Source: Phycisphaeraceae bacterium
GTDB lineage: Bacteria > Planctomycetota > Phycisphaerae > Phycisphaerales > Phycisphaeraceae
DNA length: 64,000 nt
Direction: 5' to 3'
Assembly (NCBI GenBank): GCA_029260615.1
Contig: JAJDCX010000006.1
Coordinates: forward strand, 37,679-101,678
Shown here: positions 8,971 through 17,626 of the stretch, in pieces
Position numbering within the stretch: position 1 is the stretch's first letter
Layout of the letters: each line of letters starts with the position of its first letter
The notes under the pieces: generated by a model
Told to the model about the DNA's origin: nothing
The model's database searches: none
The model's input: only the letters and a program-made list of their open reading frames with translations
Program-made: the position numbers and the translations under genes

Positions 8971-9639
8971 TCAGCGCTTACGCAGCAGCGCCAGCGCGCC
9001 AAGGGCCAGCAGTGTGAGGGTCGTCGGCTCGGGCGTAGGGAACTCGTGGACGAGGATGAAGCTCTCGTCGATGGCCGCGCCATCGTCCAGTATGCCGTCG
9101 CCCCAGATACGGTTCTGCGGTGTGCCAACCCAGAGCAACTCCTTGTGGATATCCAGGATGACGCCGCCCAGCGGGCTGGGGATAATCGGATCGAAGTCGA
9201 CCCAGAGCGTCAGCGGATCGGAGTTGGGGTTGATCTGGCTGGGCCAGGGCACGCCGTTGCGCGTGATCAGCCCACCCGGATCGGGGATCCGCCACACCCA
9301 ACCGGGCGTCAGAACTTCTTCATGCCAATCGGCAACGGGCAGCCCACCAACCAACGGGAACTCCTCCCACACCGGGATCGGAAACGGCTGCAGCGCGTCG
9401 AGCTGGATCGGGGCACCGGTAACCTCTTTGGGGCTCTCGAAATGCTTTTCCATGCCCGGAGCGCCTGGGTCGAATGTGATCGGCTCGGTGAGCTTCCATT
9501 GTATGGGGTCCGAGTCAAAGACGACAAAGATCGGCTCGGACGTGCCTGGGCCCGAGCCGGCCAGACGCATGGCCCACGCGGGAGCTGTGATTAAAAACAG
9601 AACGGCGATAAATGACGTGGCTTGGTAGACGTGTTGCAT
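8971..9639 (-). CDS. Exported PEP-CTERM anchor protein
   Basis: A 222-residue secreted protein. The ATG at 9639 is preferred because GGAG lies 6 bases upstream and the signal peptide (FIAVLFLITAPAWA) then starts normally. The mature body is Pro- and Trp-rich, with no domain I recognise. The C-terminus is a classic sorting signal: PTPEPTTLTLLALGALALL then RKR. PEP-CTERM tails are cut by an exosortase in the inner membrane and the proteins go to the envelope or exterior. An exosortase gene is not in this window. The same PEPTTLTLLALG string ends the amylase at 60440-63868, so they probably share the processing enzyme. Confidence 0.8.
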   Translation of the reverse strand: MQHVYQATSFIAVLFLITAPAWAMRLAGSGPGTSEPIFVVFDSDPIQWKLTEPITFDPGAPGMEKHFESPKEVTGAPIQLDALQPFPIPVWEEFPLVGGLPVADWHEEVLTPGWVWRIPDPGGLITRNGVPWPSQINPNSDPLTLWVDFDPIIPSPLGGVILDIHKELLWVGTPQNRIWGDGILDDGAAIDESFILVHEFPTPEPTTLTLLALGALALLRKR

Positions 9640-10105
9640 GGTATTCTCCATCTTTTCGTTGAGAACAACCTGGATCACGGGCTCGCTTCAGCGGCCCACA
9701 TACATAACCGTTCGCCATAGATTGGATGACCGCGCGTGGCACACGCATCGGACCGATTGCCGTCATACTTCTGCCTTGAAATGGTTATCTCATCGACACC
9801 CCCTCCCCCGATCCGTGGAAGAGACCACGAACGACAAGGCCGGATCGCCGCGCAACACTGCCCGAGATCCGGCTACACCGTGTCCCCGGATTCCGTATAA
9901 TTCGATTTGCCACCCCTGTTGATAGACATGGTCCAGACCACCTACCCCAAGGCCAGACTACCTGTTAATGGCCTCATTCACAAGGATATTTTCACCTATC
10001 GTGGGAAACCGGCGAGGCCGACGGGGTGTCAGCGAACCGCCATATGTGGCGCAAGCAGTTACGCTCTATGAACATAGACGGCCACGATAGAACCAGGATA
10101 TACGG
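9640..10105. other. Divergent intergenic region without a recognisable gene
   Basis: About 466 bases between two divergently read genes. It holds a TATAAT at about 9897-9902 without a convincing -35 partner. There is no open frame with a ribosome site, no tRNA-like fold and no repeat that I can see. Confidence 0.5.
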
Positions 10106-10780
10106 ATGGAAACCCAACGCTTTCTGACCGATAAAGAAGCTATGAATACGCCCGCCCATCACCAAACCAACGACATACAGCCCGCCCCCCACTCACTTGA
10201 AGGACCGCCGGACGGGCCTTTGAATCAACAACACTACGCGGCATTACGCAACGCCAAGACCAAGCGATCCAAGATCGACTTCGCGATCGGGGTCGCCACG
10301 TTCAATGGCTGGAGCGTCGGCATATTCGCGGCCCTGTCCGCGCTGTTCCTGCCGTTGTCGTTCAGCCTCCTGGGGGTGTTCATCACGCTGGGTCTGGGCG
10401 CAGTGGCGTACCACGAATTCAAAGGGCGGCGGTTGTTGCGGGCGCTAGATGTGAGCGGGCCACGGCTGCTTGGGTTCAATCAGATCGGGCTGGGCGCGGT
10501 CATAGTGGTGTATTGTCTATGGAGCCTCATCGCAGAGTTGGCCGGGCCCGGCGCCTACGCACAGACTATCCAAGAGCACCCTGAACTCGCAGAAATCCTC
10601 GGCTCCACCGAAGGACTCTACCGCCTGATCGTCGTGCTGGTCTACGGCTCTGTGATCGTCCTGACCATCCCCTACCAGGCGCTCATGGCCTGGTACTACT
10701 TCAGCCGCAGCAAACACCTCAAGACGTACATCAGCCAGACCCCCGGTTGGGTGACCGACCTGGAGCGCGCAGCCGCGTAA
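10106..10780 (+). CDS. Integral membrane protein of unknown function
   Basis: A 224-residue protein with a hydrophilic N-terminus of about 65 residues and four predicted membrane segments: two closely spaced at about 68-110 (ALSALFLPLSFSLLGVFITL), one near 125-148 (LGAVIVVYCLWSLIAE) and one near 172-198. AGGA lies 7 bases before the ATG at 10106; an in-frame ATG at 10142 is possible. The sequence recalls small uncharacterised planctomycete membrane proteins, but no motif points to transport or catalysis. It stands alone before the Cys-rich mini-protein gene. Confidence 0.7.
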   Translation: METQRFLTDKEAMNTPAHHQTNDIQPAPHSLEGPPDGPLNQQHYAALRNAKTKRSKIDFAIGVATFNGWSVGIFAALSALFLPLSFSLLGVFITLGLGAVAYHEFKGRRLLRALDVSGPRLLGFNQIGLGAVIVVYCLWSLIAELAGPGAYAQTIQEHPELAEILGSTEGLYRLIVVLVYGSVIVLTIPYQALMAWYYFSRSKHLKTYISQTPGWVTDLERAAA

Positions 10781-10853
10781 GTTCAACTATCCTTCTACGC
10801 GCGACCAATACCCGCAGGACCAACTCGCACCAAGAACAGTACAGGAATCAAGG

Positions 10854-11099
10854 ATGATCGGATGTAAAGATTGCGCCGGAGTCTTGCACGGGACACTTGG
10901 CATCACACGCTCACTGCTTGGCGTCCGCCTGTTATCCCAAGGCGCTACCAAGCAGCGCCTGGAGATTTGCCGTCAATGCGACCACGCCGTGCCCTGCCGA
11001 CACAACAACAGGCAGGCCTGCAAATGCACCGCTTGCGGCTGCTGGCTCAAACACAAAGCCAAGCTCCGTGGGGAAACATGCCCAAGGGACAAGTGGTAA
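10854..11099 (+). CDS. Small cysteine-rich, probably zinc-binding protein
   Basis: An 81-residue protein with nine cysteines. After a helical N-terminus come spaced pairs: C-R-Q-C, then C-K-C-T-A-C-G-C, ending C-P-R-D-K-W. This pattern, with the terminal CPxxKW and the internal CGC-hydrophobic-K segment, resembles small zinc-binding proteins found in phages and bacteria. I infer metal binding, with function unknown. AGGAA lies about 9 bases upstream of the ATG. Other reading frames here are also open, but only this one has the conserved-looking cysteine spacing. Confidence 0.65.
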   Translation: MIGCKDCAGVLHGTLGITRSLLGVRLLSQGATKQRLEICRQCDHAVPCRHNNRQACKCTACGCWLKHKAKLRGETCPRDKW

Positions 11100-11417
11100 T
11101 CACCTACCTGATAATGTAACCCGATCACCAGGCCTCACTTTTTATTTTTGAATCTCACAAGCCGTTTCCACTGCACGCCGTCTGACTAAATAGCAGTGAT
11201 CCTCCCTCCTAACACACCCACCAGCCCCGATTACTCGGTGTGGGCTTTCCCTGACGCCACCGTTAAAACACCTAAACAGCAGTTGTAAAGCGTATTACAT
11301 TGGCTCGATATTGGTTTATATATTAATCCGCGTGGTAGTGTCTGCCGATGGTTAACCTGTAAGACGCCTTAAGCAATCAGCCATTAGTTATTATTCTTAC
11401 TCAAAGGGTGGTGCACC
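11100..11417. other. Intergenic region with a weak hairpin, no gene
   Basis: About 318 AT-richer bases. A discontinuous hairpin at 11217-11244 (CCCAC and CCGA pairing with TCGG and GTGGG) followed by CTTTCC could end transcription of the Cys-rich gene. The 3' half is AT-rich and probably carries the promoter of the PilZ gene, but no clear -35/-10 pair was identified. Confidence 0.4.
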
Positions 11418-12041
11418 ATGCCGATCAAGGGATCCACAATCTTCATCCGCTTTCCTAACGAGAGCAAGAACAGGATCTTGCATCCTGTCACCGTCACCGA
11501 GACAGGGGGTTCCGATAACCTGACCGTCCTCCCGGAAAACCCCGAACTCGCCCTCGAAGTCGATCAGGAGTTGTTGATCTACTTCGAGCAACGCCGTCAG
11601 TTCATGCAGCAGCCCGCCAAGGTTGAAGCACTACTCGAGGGTGAAGCAGGGACCGTCGCCACACTGAAGACCTTCGGCGAAGCGGTCTCCGCAGAAAGCC
11701 GACAGTGCTACCGCGTCAGCACCGTGATTTCTAAACTCACCGTGACATTCGATGGCGTAAGCTGCCCGCTGCGAGATGTGAGCGTGACCGGCTTCGCGGT
11801 CATCTCAAGCAATCGCTACAAGGTCGGCCAGATACTCGACGCGGACCTGAGATTCGAGGGCAAAAAATACATCGGGAAGGCCAGTGTGCAGAGCGTCGCA
11901 GAACTGCCCGAAGGGCAGGTGAGGTACGGCGCCAACTGCGTCAAGGCCCCCGCATCCCCCACATCGCTCTCCAAGGGTGTCCAACAGATCAGCATGTCTG
12001 TACAACGCCAGCAACTCAACCGGCTGTCAGGCGGCGCTTAA
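11418..12041 (+). CDS. PilZ-domain protein, putative c-di-GMP receptor
   Basis: A 207-residue soluble protein with two parts. The N-terminal 90 residues form a beta-rich YcgR-N-like segment. The C-terminal PilZ domain starts near residue 97 (QCYRVST) and contains DVSVTGFAV, the D/N-x-S-x-x-G element that binds cyclic di-GMP. The usual R-x-x-x-R is reduced, with only one clear Arg before VST, so binding strength is uncertain. AAGGGTGG lies upstream of the ATG. The response regulator gene follows, suggesting a signalling cluster. Confidence 0.8.
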   Translation: MPIKGSTIFIRFPNESKNRILHPVTVTETGGSDNLTVLPENPELALEVDQELLIYFEQRRQFMQQPAKVEALLEGEAGTVATLKTFGEAVSAESRQCYRVSTVISKLTVTFDGVSCPLRDVSVTGFAVISSNRYKVGQILDADLRFEGKKYIGKASVQSVAELPEGQVRYGANCVKAPASPTSLSKGVQQISMSVQRQQLNRLSGGA

Positions 12042-12050
12042 GTAATAGAC

Positions 12051-12079
12051 CCGGGGCAAGGATGTGTTATCGGCCCCGG
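12051..12079 (+). terminator. Candidate terminator or leader hairpin after the PilZ gene
   Basis: A perfect 7-bp stem CCGGGGC/GCCCCGG (12051-12057 with 12073-12079) starts 9 bases after the PilZ stop. It is not followed by a T-run, so termination may be factor-dependent, or the hairpin may only stabilise the RNA end. Confidence 0.4.
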
Positions 12080-12172
12080 CCAACTTCATAAACACACACA
12101 ATTAACCGATCATGGATCATGGACCAGGGGCCATGAAACATATATCCGCATCCTAAGCGATGCCCTTCATGT

Positions 12173-12820
12173 GTGAACAACGACCACGATCTGCCCATGG
12201 AAGAAATCAACCTCCTCTACGTCGATAAGAGCAAGATCGCACAGCGGCTGCTGGCCAAAGGCCTCGAGCAGATCGCGAACATCAGCGCCGTCTCCTCACT
12301 CGCCCAGGCACGCCAGGCGATCCAATCCCAGGTGTTCAACTTCTTTATCCTCGACTACGAGATGCCCGATGGCGATGGCTTGGAGTTCGCTTCTGAGTTG
12401 CGTGCCCAACCCGATCACGAACACACACCCATCATCCTCTACACCGCCTCACTGAATAACGAGTTGGAATACCGGGCGATGCGGGTCGGCGTCAACGAGG
12501 GGCTCGCCAAACCAATCGACATGCTCGACATGATGCAGCACGTCGCCCAGCAGGCCGAAGTACCAAGCATCAAAAAGATCCGACGCCAGCTCCTACAGCT
12601 ATCCTGTTTCAGTTGGGTCGCCGACGACAAGCACTACGAATACTCCCCGGACCTGGGCCTTCTCCTAAGTGGAGACAGCAAACAGGCCCTGCGCGAGCAG
12701 ATGCACGCCGCCCTGGAAGAACAGATCCTCGCTAAAGCTGACCCCGCCCGGTACCCCGCGGACATCGAGGTCTACAAGCATGTGATCGATCTACCGCCCG
12801 CAGAGAACGACGCCGCATGA
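12173..12820 (+). CDS. Response regulator receiver protein with short unknown C-terminal part
   Basis: A 215-residue protein. Residues 10-130 form a receiver domain: acidic/lysine start (LLYVDKSK, with the first acidic pair reduced to one Asp), phospho-acceptor Asp in FFILDYEMPDGDGLEF, Thr/Ser switch in IILYTAS, and the conserved Lys in GLAKPIDM. The last 80 residues carry no DNA-binding or enzymatic motif I recognise. The start is uncertain: GTG at 12173 gives the longest form and ATG at 12197 is just before the first strand, but neither has a strong ribosome site. No histidine kinase gene adjoins it. Confidence 0.8.
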   Translation: MNNDHDLPMEEINLLYVDKSKIAQRLLAKGLEQIANISAVSSLAQARQAIQSQVFNFFILDYEMPDGDGLEFASELRAQPDHEHTPIILYTASLNNELEYRAMRVGVNEGLAKPIDMLDMMQHVAQQAEVPSIKKIRRQLLQLSCFSWVADDKHYEYSPDLGLLLSGDSKQALREQMHAALEEQILAKADPARYPADIEVYKHVIDLPPAENDAA

Positions 12821-12869
12821 CCACGTCTGATTAACGATCGAGCCATTGCGAAACTCAACCCAGGTATTT

Positions 12870-12902
12870 ATCAGATGACCTCTTAATAAAGAATCATCTG
12901 AT
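12870..12902. terminator. Candidate bidirectional terminator between convergent genes
   Basis: A perfect 9-bp inverted repeat (ATCAGATGA at 12870-12878, TCATCTGAT at 12894-12902) lies between the convergent response regulator and amidase genes, with AT-rich flanks. The stem is AT-rich and the T-runs are short, so its strength is doubtful. Confidence 0.4.
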
Positions 12903-12908
12903 TCTCGC

Positions 12909-15900
12909 CTACGCCTCGTCATCGCTTTCCCACAGCCCCATCGCCGGGGTGTAGCGGCCCGTGCCATCATCGCCGAACACCGATCGGTCCGACGCACGCC
13001 AGTTCGCGATCGCCAGGCCACGCGCACGATCCGTCGGGGTTGACGCCGCCGCTTGTGAGCTACGGCTGTGATCCGTCTGCACGCTGCCTGCGTCGATATC
13101 AGCGACCGTCTGCGCCGCCGCCGTCACGGCTTGCTCACTGCTACTGACCGCCTCGACAACCGGCGGCGCACCGGCGTTCCAATTGCCCAACACCGCGTTG
13201 AGGTCTTCGATCCCTACGAAGTTATCACCCGATGGGTCCGCAGCCGGATCCGCTGGCGGGACCGTCTGGTTCCAATCACCCAGCACGATATTCAGGTCCG
13301 CGATCCCCACAAAGCCGTCGCCGTCCAGGTCACCCGCCAACTGCACGGATAATTCCGTGGTCAAGGTGTAATCGCCGATCGATGCGGGCTGCGCCTCGAT
13401 GCTCAGGAAAACCAAGCCGTCAGCCGGGGCGACCCAAACGATCTGCGCGTGTGTGCCCCCCGGGGTGGAACCGGTGTCCTGCTGGATGACCAAACCGCCC
13501 GCGTCGTAGAGCGTGAGGGTTGCGTCGGGCAGGCCCGCGTCTACCACCTTAAAGGTATAAGTGGTCCCGCCGACCACGGGGACATTTAAGAAGTCGATAT
13601 CGCCTCCGACCTCAATCGATCCCGGCACGAACGGGCTGAACAGGGCAGTCGATTCGCCGGTCGTGTTGCCATAGTCGTCGGCCTCCTGCACCGCGAGTTG
13701 GTAGCCGCCGACCGCACCACCGCCGCCCACCACTTCCAGGAAGTAGAATCCACCGGTCGTTACCGAGAAGTCGATTTCCGCCAGCGTCCCACCCGCCGCC
13801 GGGCCCGTATCGGTTGCCAACAGGGTCGACCCGCTATCGTAGAACCGTAACTCCGCATTACCTAACCCCGCGTCCAGCACGCTAAAGGTGTAATCGGTGT
13901 TACCTCCCAGATTCAAGTCCAAGCGGAACCAGTCCAAATCACCTGCGCCCATCTGCCCGTCGGTCGTGGATGGTATCGCCACCATGGTCGCGCTGTTCTT
14001 GTCATCCCCGTGGTCATCGGGGATCGCAGAAACCTCTAAGCTCGGTGCGCTGACGTTGGAATCGGTGTCGATCGCGACGACTTGGTAGAAATAGGTCGTG
14101 CCGTTGGCCGCCGTGTTGTCGGTGAACTGGCTGACCAACACGGGCGTGACATTGAGTGTGGTGAACGGCCCGCCGGAGACCGTGGCACGCCGTACGTCAT
14201 AGCCCAGCAGGTCCGGCTCTGCGTTGTCGTTCCAATCAAGCAACACGGTGTCATCGCCAGCGGTCGCCACCACGCCGTTGGGCGGCGAGGGTATCTCGCT
14301 AGGGGGTGCACCAAAGAAATTCAGCACCGCTTCCATCACCGCCGTCCGGTTAGCTTCAGTGGTGATCGTCTCGAACGGGAACGCCAACATCACCACGTCG
14401 CCATCGACCGAACCCTTCTTCTGGATCGCCGCGCCACCCCCGGCCCCCCCGACGTAGTTCAAGGCCGTAACAGCACCACCAAGGGGGTTAATCACATCGG
14501 GGAATTCGCTGTCGTAAAACAGCGTCCCGTCGTCGAAGCCAAACGACAGTCCCTCAAAGATCGATCCGACCGCACCGGTCACGCTGTGAGTCCCCGCGTC
14601 ATCGGAAACGAAATCGGCCCGAAGGGTACTGTTGTAAAATGCCTGCCCGTTGTTGAGGTTGTCAAGATCCCAACCGATCTCAGTGCCGGAGACGAGAAGG
14701 TCGCCCCCACCTGCAATAAACGCCGACACCAGCGTCTGCTCGGTCGAGTTAAAGGTGTCGCCGGCACTGGATTCTTCGCCGAGAATCCACACGACCGTGT
14801 CGTAATCGCTGAGTAACACGTCGCCGCTGATGACATTTTCGTTCTGCGCGGTATCGATCCCAAGAGCCGGGTTAAAAGCCTCAATCGCTTCACCGACCTG
14901 GACCGAGTAATCGCGCGAGTTTTGGAGCCTCGGTCGGACACGGTCCACCAACGACCCGCCGGGCAATACTTCACGGAAGTTGGTGCTCTTATCGATCCGA
15001 TCAAACCCATTAACAATTAGCACCTTCGAGGTCGGCGCGGTTGCCAATGGGGTAGCCGCCACAACCGACGACCCAAGCGATTCGCCCCCGGCATTCACCG
15101 CGACGACCTTGAAGTAGTGCGTCCCATTAACGCTATCCAGCCCGGTCATGACGAGGCTGGTCGTCGCGCCACCGGCGACAAACGTCCCGCCATCAAACCC
15201 CAGCCCGTTCAGCGAGGCGTAAACCATGTACCCGGTCGGCGTCCCACCCCCGACCGCCAACGCCGCCGGCGGGGTCCAGCTCACGGTCACCGTCCCGTCG
15301 CCATTCGTTTCCGCCTTCGTATCCGTCACCGGGTCCGGCAGAAAAACAACCGATGTCGCACCGCCATCAACCGAGTTGAAGTAACGCACCAGCCCCTGGT
15401 AGCTCGCACGGGCCACCGCGTTACGCACATCGGCATCGCGCATCAAGTCTGTATCCAACGAGTTGTCGTGAAAAGCCCACTCGATGATTGTTGCGTCAAA
15501 CTCGTTGTTGATCCGATTGTTATTGATCTCGCCAAACTCAATGTCGGAGCGGTCCAGGGTATGTACGCCGCGGTTGAACCAGTCGTGCTCGAACGTCCCG
15601 TTGAGTGCGACCAGGTCGTCATTGATCTCCGCGGAGACGGTATTCGCAAGCAGGAATTGATTCGGTGTGGCGGAGTTTGGGTCATTGTTCCCGTTGACTA
15701 ACCCAAGCGTGCCGCGGCTGGAACCGCTCCCGGCATTGGAGTGGTAGCTGATAAACACCCGGTCGCTCAGCGTGCCGTCGGCCTCACGGTTCATGAACTC
15801 CGCCCACCTCGGTGACAAACTGACCGTGGCGGTCCGGTCACTAGAAGATGTACGCCATTCACTGGAGGGGATGCCTTGGCCCGCGTGCCACTCGACCCAG

Positions 15901-16904
15901 TAGAGCCCGGCCTCATCCTCGCGCGGCACACCCGATATCCCACCGCCTCGGTCGATGTCGCCCATCCCGTTACCGAACCGGATCATGTCCGCGATGACCA
16001 CGCCCGACTCGTTGCTGCGGTTACTGATATCGACAAACCCATCGGCCCCTTGCTCGAAATGGTACGTCCCTAGATAAACCAATCCGTTGCCGACCCGGCG
16101 GTGGTTGACGGAGACCTCGGTAGTCCCCCCGGAGTGGGTCACGCGGTAGAGCTGGTTGACCCGGTCGGACCCCGAGCGTGTCCATGAATAGACGGGGTAG
16201 AACCCGGCCTCGGTGATGTTCGGCTGGTAACGTGCTACCGCGGTCTCGGTCACCGAGGTCGAGGCGAACCGGTACGGCGTGTCCCCCGCGTCGCCGAAGA
16301 AAACCGACGAGCTGCTGTTACTCCACGCCCCGCTAAACGTCACCTCTACATCGTCATTATCCAATACGATTTCGTTGACCTGGTGCCCAACCGGGCGCAG
16401 CGGCACGACCGTCGCCCCTGCGTTCCATAGAAAGTCCACCAAGAACGTCATCATGTCCTGGTTGCTTAAATCTTCGATCAGGTTCAGCAGGTTGGGCCTT
16501 TGAAAACTCCAAGCCCCGCTGCCGAGGTTGTCCGCGGTGTACCCGTGTCCGCCATGGACGTAGACGATCTTGCCGCTAAGCGCACCCTGGGGCTGCGTGC
16601 CCACAGCGACCAACCCCGCCTCGCCCAGAGCCGCCAACTGCTCGGGGGCCGACGCCGAAACGAACCCGTCCGGCACCTCAATAGTCGCCTGGATATCCAG
16701 TTGCTCAAGCCCCCCAAGCCCCACGGTCTCAAGGTACTCCGCAAAGTCATCCTGGTTGATAATCGGGTCTGCGGGACTTGCCGACAGCAACAACCTTGGC
16801 TCCAGGCTCTCCACCGTGAATAGCTGGGCCGGACCACCGACACCCTTTGATTGCTTGGACCCCGACTGGATGAACTTGCGAGAACCTGACGTGCGTCGAT
16901 GCAT
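12909..16904 (-). CDS. Giant secreted N-acetylmuramoyl-L-alanine amidase with golvesin-like, FN3, PPC-like and dockerin parts
   Basis: A 1331-residue exported protein. The start at 16904 is supported by AAGGGA upstream. Order: planctomycete-type N-terminal motif LEPRLLLS (about 34-41); zinc amidase (Amidase_3) elements VHGGHG (116-121), ISYHSN (385-390) and catalytic-Glu-like IIEWAFHDN (473-481); between the first two, a beta-sandwich golvesin/xanthan-lyase-like insert (about 180-312); a fibronectin III domain (about 525-620); a Rossmann-like module (about 625-860); a second FN3 domain; two PPC-like beta domains rich in Gly and Asp; and two dockerin-type calcium loops (GDLDGDGFVGIADLN, about 1191-1250). 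It probably cuts peptidoglycan-like or glycopeptide material outside the cell. The dockerin pair nearly matches that of the amylase at 60440. Confidence 0.85.
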   Translation of the reverse strand: MHRRTSGSRKFIQSGSKQSKGVGGPAQLFTVESLEPRLLLSASPADPIINQDDFAEYLETVGLGGLEQLDIQATIEVPDGFVSASAPEQLAALGEAGLVAVGTQPQGALSGKIVYVHGGHGYTADNLGSGAWSFQRPNLLNLIEDLSNQDMMTFLVDFLWNAGATVVPLRPVGHQVNEIVLDNDDVEVTFSGAWSNSSSSVFFGDAGDTPYRFASTSVTETAVARYQPNITEAGFYPVYSWTRSGSDRVNQLYRVTHSGGTTEVSVNHRRVGNGLVYLGTYHFEQGADGFVDISNRSNESGVVIADMIRFGNGMGDIDRGGGISGVPREDEAGLYWVEWHAGQGIPSSEWRTSSSDRTATVSLSPRWAEFMNREADGTLSDRVFISYHSNAGSGSSRGTLGLVNGNNDPNSATPNQFLLANTVSAEINDDLVALNGTFEHDWFNRGVHTLDRSDIEFGEINNNRINNEFDATIIEWAFHDNSLDTDLMRDADVRNAVARASYQGLVRYFNSVDGGATSVVFLPDPVTDTKAETNGDGTVTVSWTPPAALAVGGGTPTGYMVYASLNGLGFDGGTFVAGGATTSLVMTGLDSVNGTHYFKVVAVNAGGESLGSSVVAATPLATAPTSKVLIVNGFDRIDKSTNFREVLPGGSLVDRVRPRLQNSRDYSVQVGEAIEAFNPALGIDTAQNENVISGDVLLSDYDTVVWILGEESSAGDTFNSTEQTLVSAFIAGGGDLLVSGTEIGWDLDNLNNGQAFYNSTLRADFVSDDAGTHSVTGAVGSIFEGLSFGFDDGTLFYDSEFPDVINPLGGAVTALNYVGGAGGGAAIQKKGSVDGDVVMLAFPFETITTEANRTAVMEAVLNFFGAPPSEIPSPPNGVVATAGDDTVLLDWNDNAEPDLLGYDVRRATVSGGPFTTLNVTPVLVSQFTDNTAANGTTYFYQVVAIDTDSNVSAPSLEVSAIPDDHGDDKNSATMVAIPSTTDGQMGAGDLDWFRLDLNLGGNTDYTFSVLDAGLGNAELRFYDSGSTLLATDTGPAAGGTLAEIDFSVTTGGFYFLEVVGGGGAVGGYQLAVQEADDYGNTTGESTALFSPFVPGSIEVGGDIDFLNVPVVGGTTYTFKVVDAGLPDATLTLYDAGGLVIQQDTGSTPGGTHAQIVWVAPADGLVFLSIEAQPASIGDYTLTTELSVQLAGDLDGDGFVGIADLNIVLGDWNQTVPPADPAADPSGDNFVGIEDLNAVLGNWNAGAPPVVEAVSSSEQAVTAAAQTVADIDAGSVQTDHSRSSQAAASTPTDRARGLAIANWRASDRSVFGDDGTGRYTPAMGLWESDDEA

Positions 16905-17130
16905 CTCCGCTTCCCTTACTAATTGATGTGGATGCCTTGGTACACATTGACCACGGCCCGGGTCGGTCGATCCGGGCAAAAGTGAAGCAATGTCAGCAGC
17001 TTGCTGATATTACATAATAACACACGCCGCCTGAAATCCAAGTGCAAAACCCGTCACAGCATCACATTAGACGTGGTATTTGGGGAAAAAGGGAAAACAT
17101 AAAAAAACCCCCAAAATTCAAAGGACGGAC

Positions 17131-17159
17131 TTGTATTTTGATTAAACCCCGGCTACACT
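17131..17159 (+). promoter_or_regulatory. Sigma-70-like promoter of the candidate RNA
   Basis: TTGTAT at 17131-17136 and TACACT at 17154-17159 are separated by exactly 17 bases. The predicted transcription start near 17166 coincides with the first arm of the structured region. Confidence 0.45.
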
Positions 17160-17165
17160 TCTTAC

Positions 17166-17325
17166 GCAACAGGACTGGCCACCGGAGTACATCCGGGTCC
17201 CCGTCTCGGAACCCGCCCTCTGAGACCTGGGGACGCAAGGCCAGTTGCTGATACGCTCCGACCGTGGAGAACCGAGTGGGTCATTCTGGCCCCAACCGGT
17301 TGTGTGCGGCCGGGGCTTTTTTATT
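17166..17325 (+). ncRNA. Candidate structured non-coding RNA, about 160 nt, family unknown
   Basis: The arms GCAAC (17166-17170) and CTGGCC (17175-17180) pair with GGCCAG/GTTGC at 17239-17248. Inside lie a hairpin (CCGGA 17182-17186 with TCCGG 17192-17196, loop GTACA) and a two-part stem (GTCCCC 17197-17202 with GGGGAC 17229-17234; GTCTC 17203-17207 with GAGAC 17222-17226, 14-base loop). Together they form a three-way junction. Downstream, CTCC/GGAG can form a further hairpin and the RNA ends in an intrinsic terminator. No start codon with a ribosome site lies within it. Size would suit 6S-like RNAs, but I do not recognise the 6S bubble, SRP, tmRNA, RNase P or a known riboswitch core. Confidence 0.5.
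17289..17325 (+). terminator. Intrinsic terminator of the candidate RNA
   Basis: GCCCC (17289-17293) pairs with GGGGC (17312-17316), with an inner CCG/CGG extension after a 2x2 internal loop. It is followed directly by TTTTTTATTTT. Confidence 0.75.
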
Positions 17326-17419
17326 TTCCACCCGTGTTTATCCCTGGCAAAAACAAACAAAATACGCTACCGCCGAATCAGATATGCGATAGACCGCGGA
17401 CGATAGGCCAGGGTCTGCG

Positions 17420-17463
17420 CAAAAAGAAACCGTCGCCTTGAGTTCTCCCCTCCAGGCGACGGT
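17420..17463 (-). terminator. Strong minus-strand intrinsic terminator
   Basis: A perfect 10-bp stem (ACCGTCGCCT at 17429-17438, AGGCGACGGT at 17454-17463) is followed on the minus strand by TTCTTTTT. It ends about 35 bases past the stop of the short frame at 17498-17626, showing that some transcript on this strand ends here. Confidence 0.75.
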
Positions 17464-17497
17464 CTTACAGGTCAACGGATAAACGCAATGCAAGAAG

Positions 17498-17626
17498 TTA
17501 GCGCTTCATGATATGCACTACCGAAGGGAGTGGTAGCTGGTCTTTCTCCCCTTCCCCTCCGTGTCCTGTGCCATAGAATGTAACCCAAATCCACACCCCG
17601 ACGCAAGACTTTTTTAGCTGATCCAT
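17498..17626 (-). CDS. Possible 42-residue peptide
   Basis: An open frame starting MDQLKKSCVGVWIWVTFYG and ending VVHIMKR, immediately upstream of a strong minus-strand terminator. The frame stays open for about 40 codons further upstream, without a better start. No clear ribosome site precedes the ATG. The mix of a hydrophobic/aromatic core and a Gly/Glu-rich middle does not match any family I know. The call rests on the terminator, and an untranslated RNA is equally possible. Confidence 0.3.
   Translation of the reverse strand: MDQLKKSCVGVWIWVTFYGTGHGGEGEKDQLPLPSVVHIMKR

Noticed and set aside
8854..9594. Plus-strand open frame opposite the PEP-CTERM gene
   Set aside because: The minus-strand frame has a signal peptide, PEP-CTERM tail, ribosome site and terminator; the plus-strand frame has none of these.
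17166..17260. Cyclic di-GMP (GEMM) riboswitch, because of a GGGGACGCAAGGCC segment
   Set aside because: The segment resembles part of the GEMM core, but here it pairs within a long stem, the other GEMM core elements are missing, and the RNA ends in a terminator with no gene nearby.
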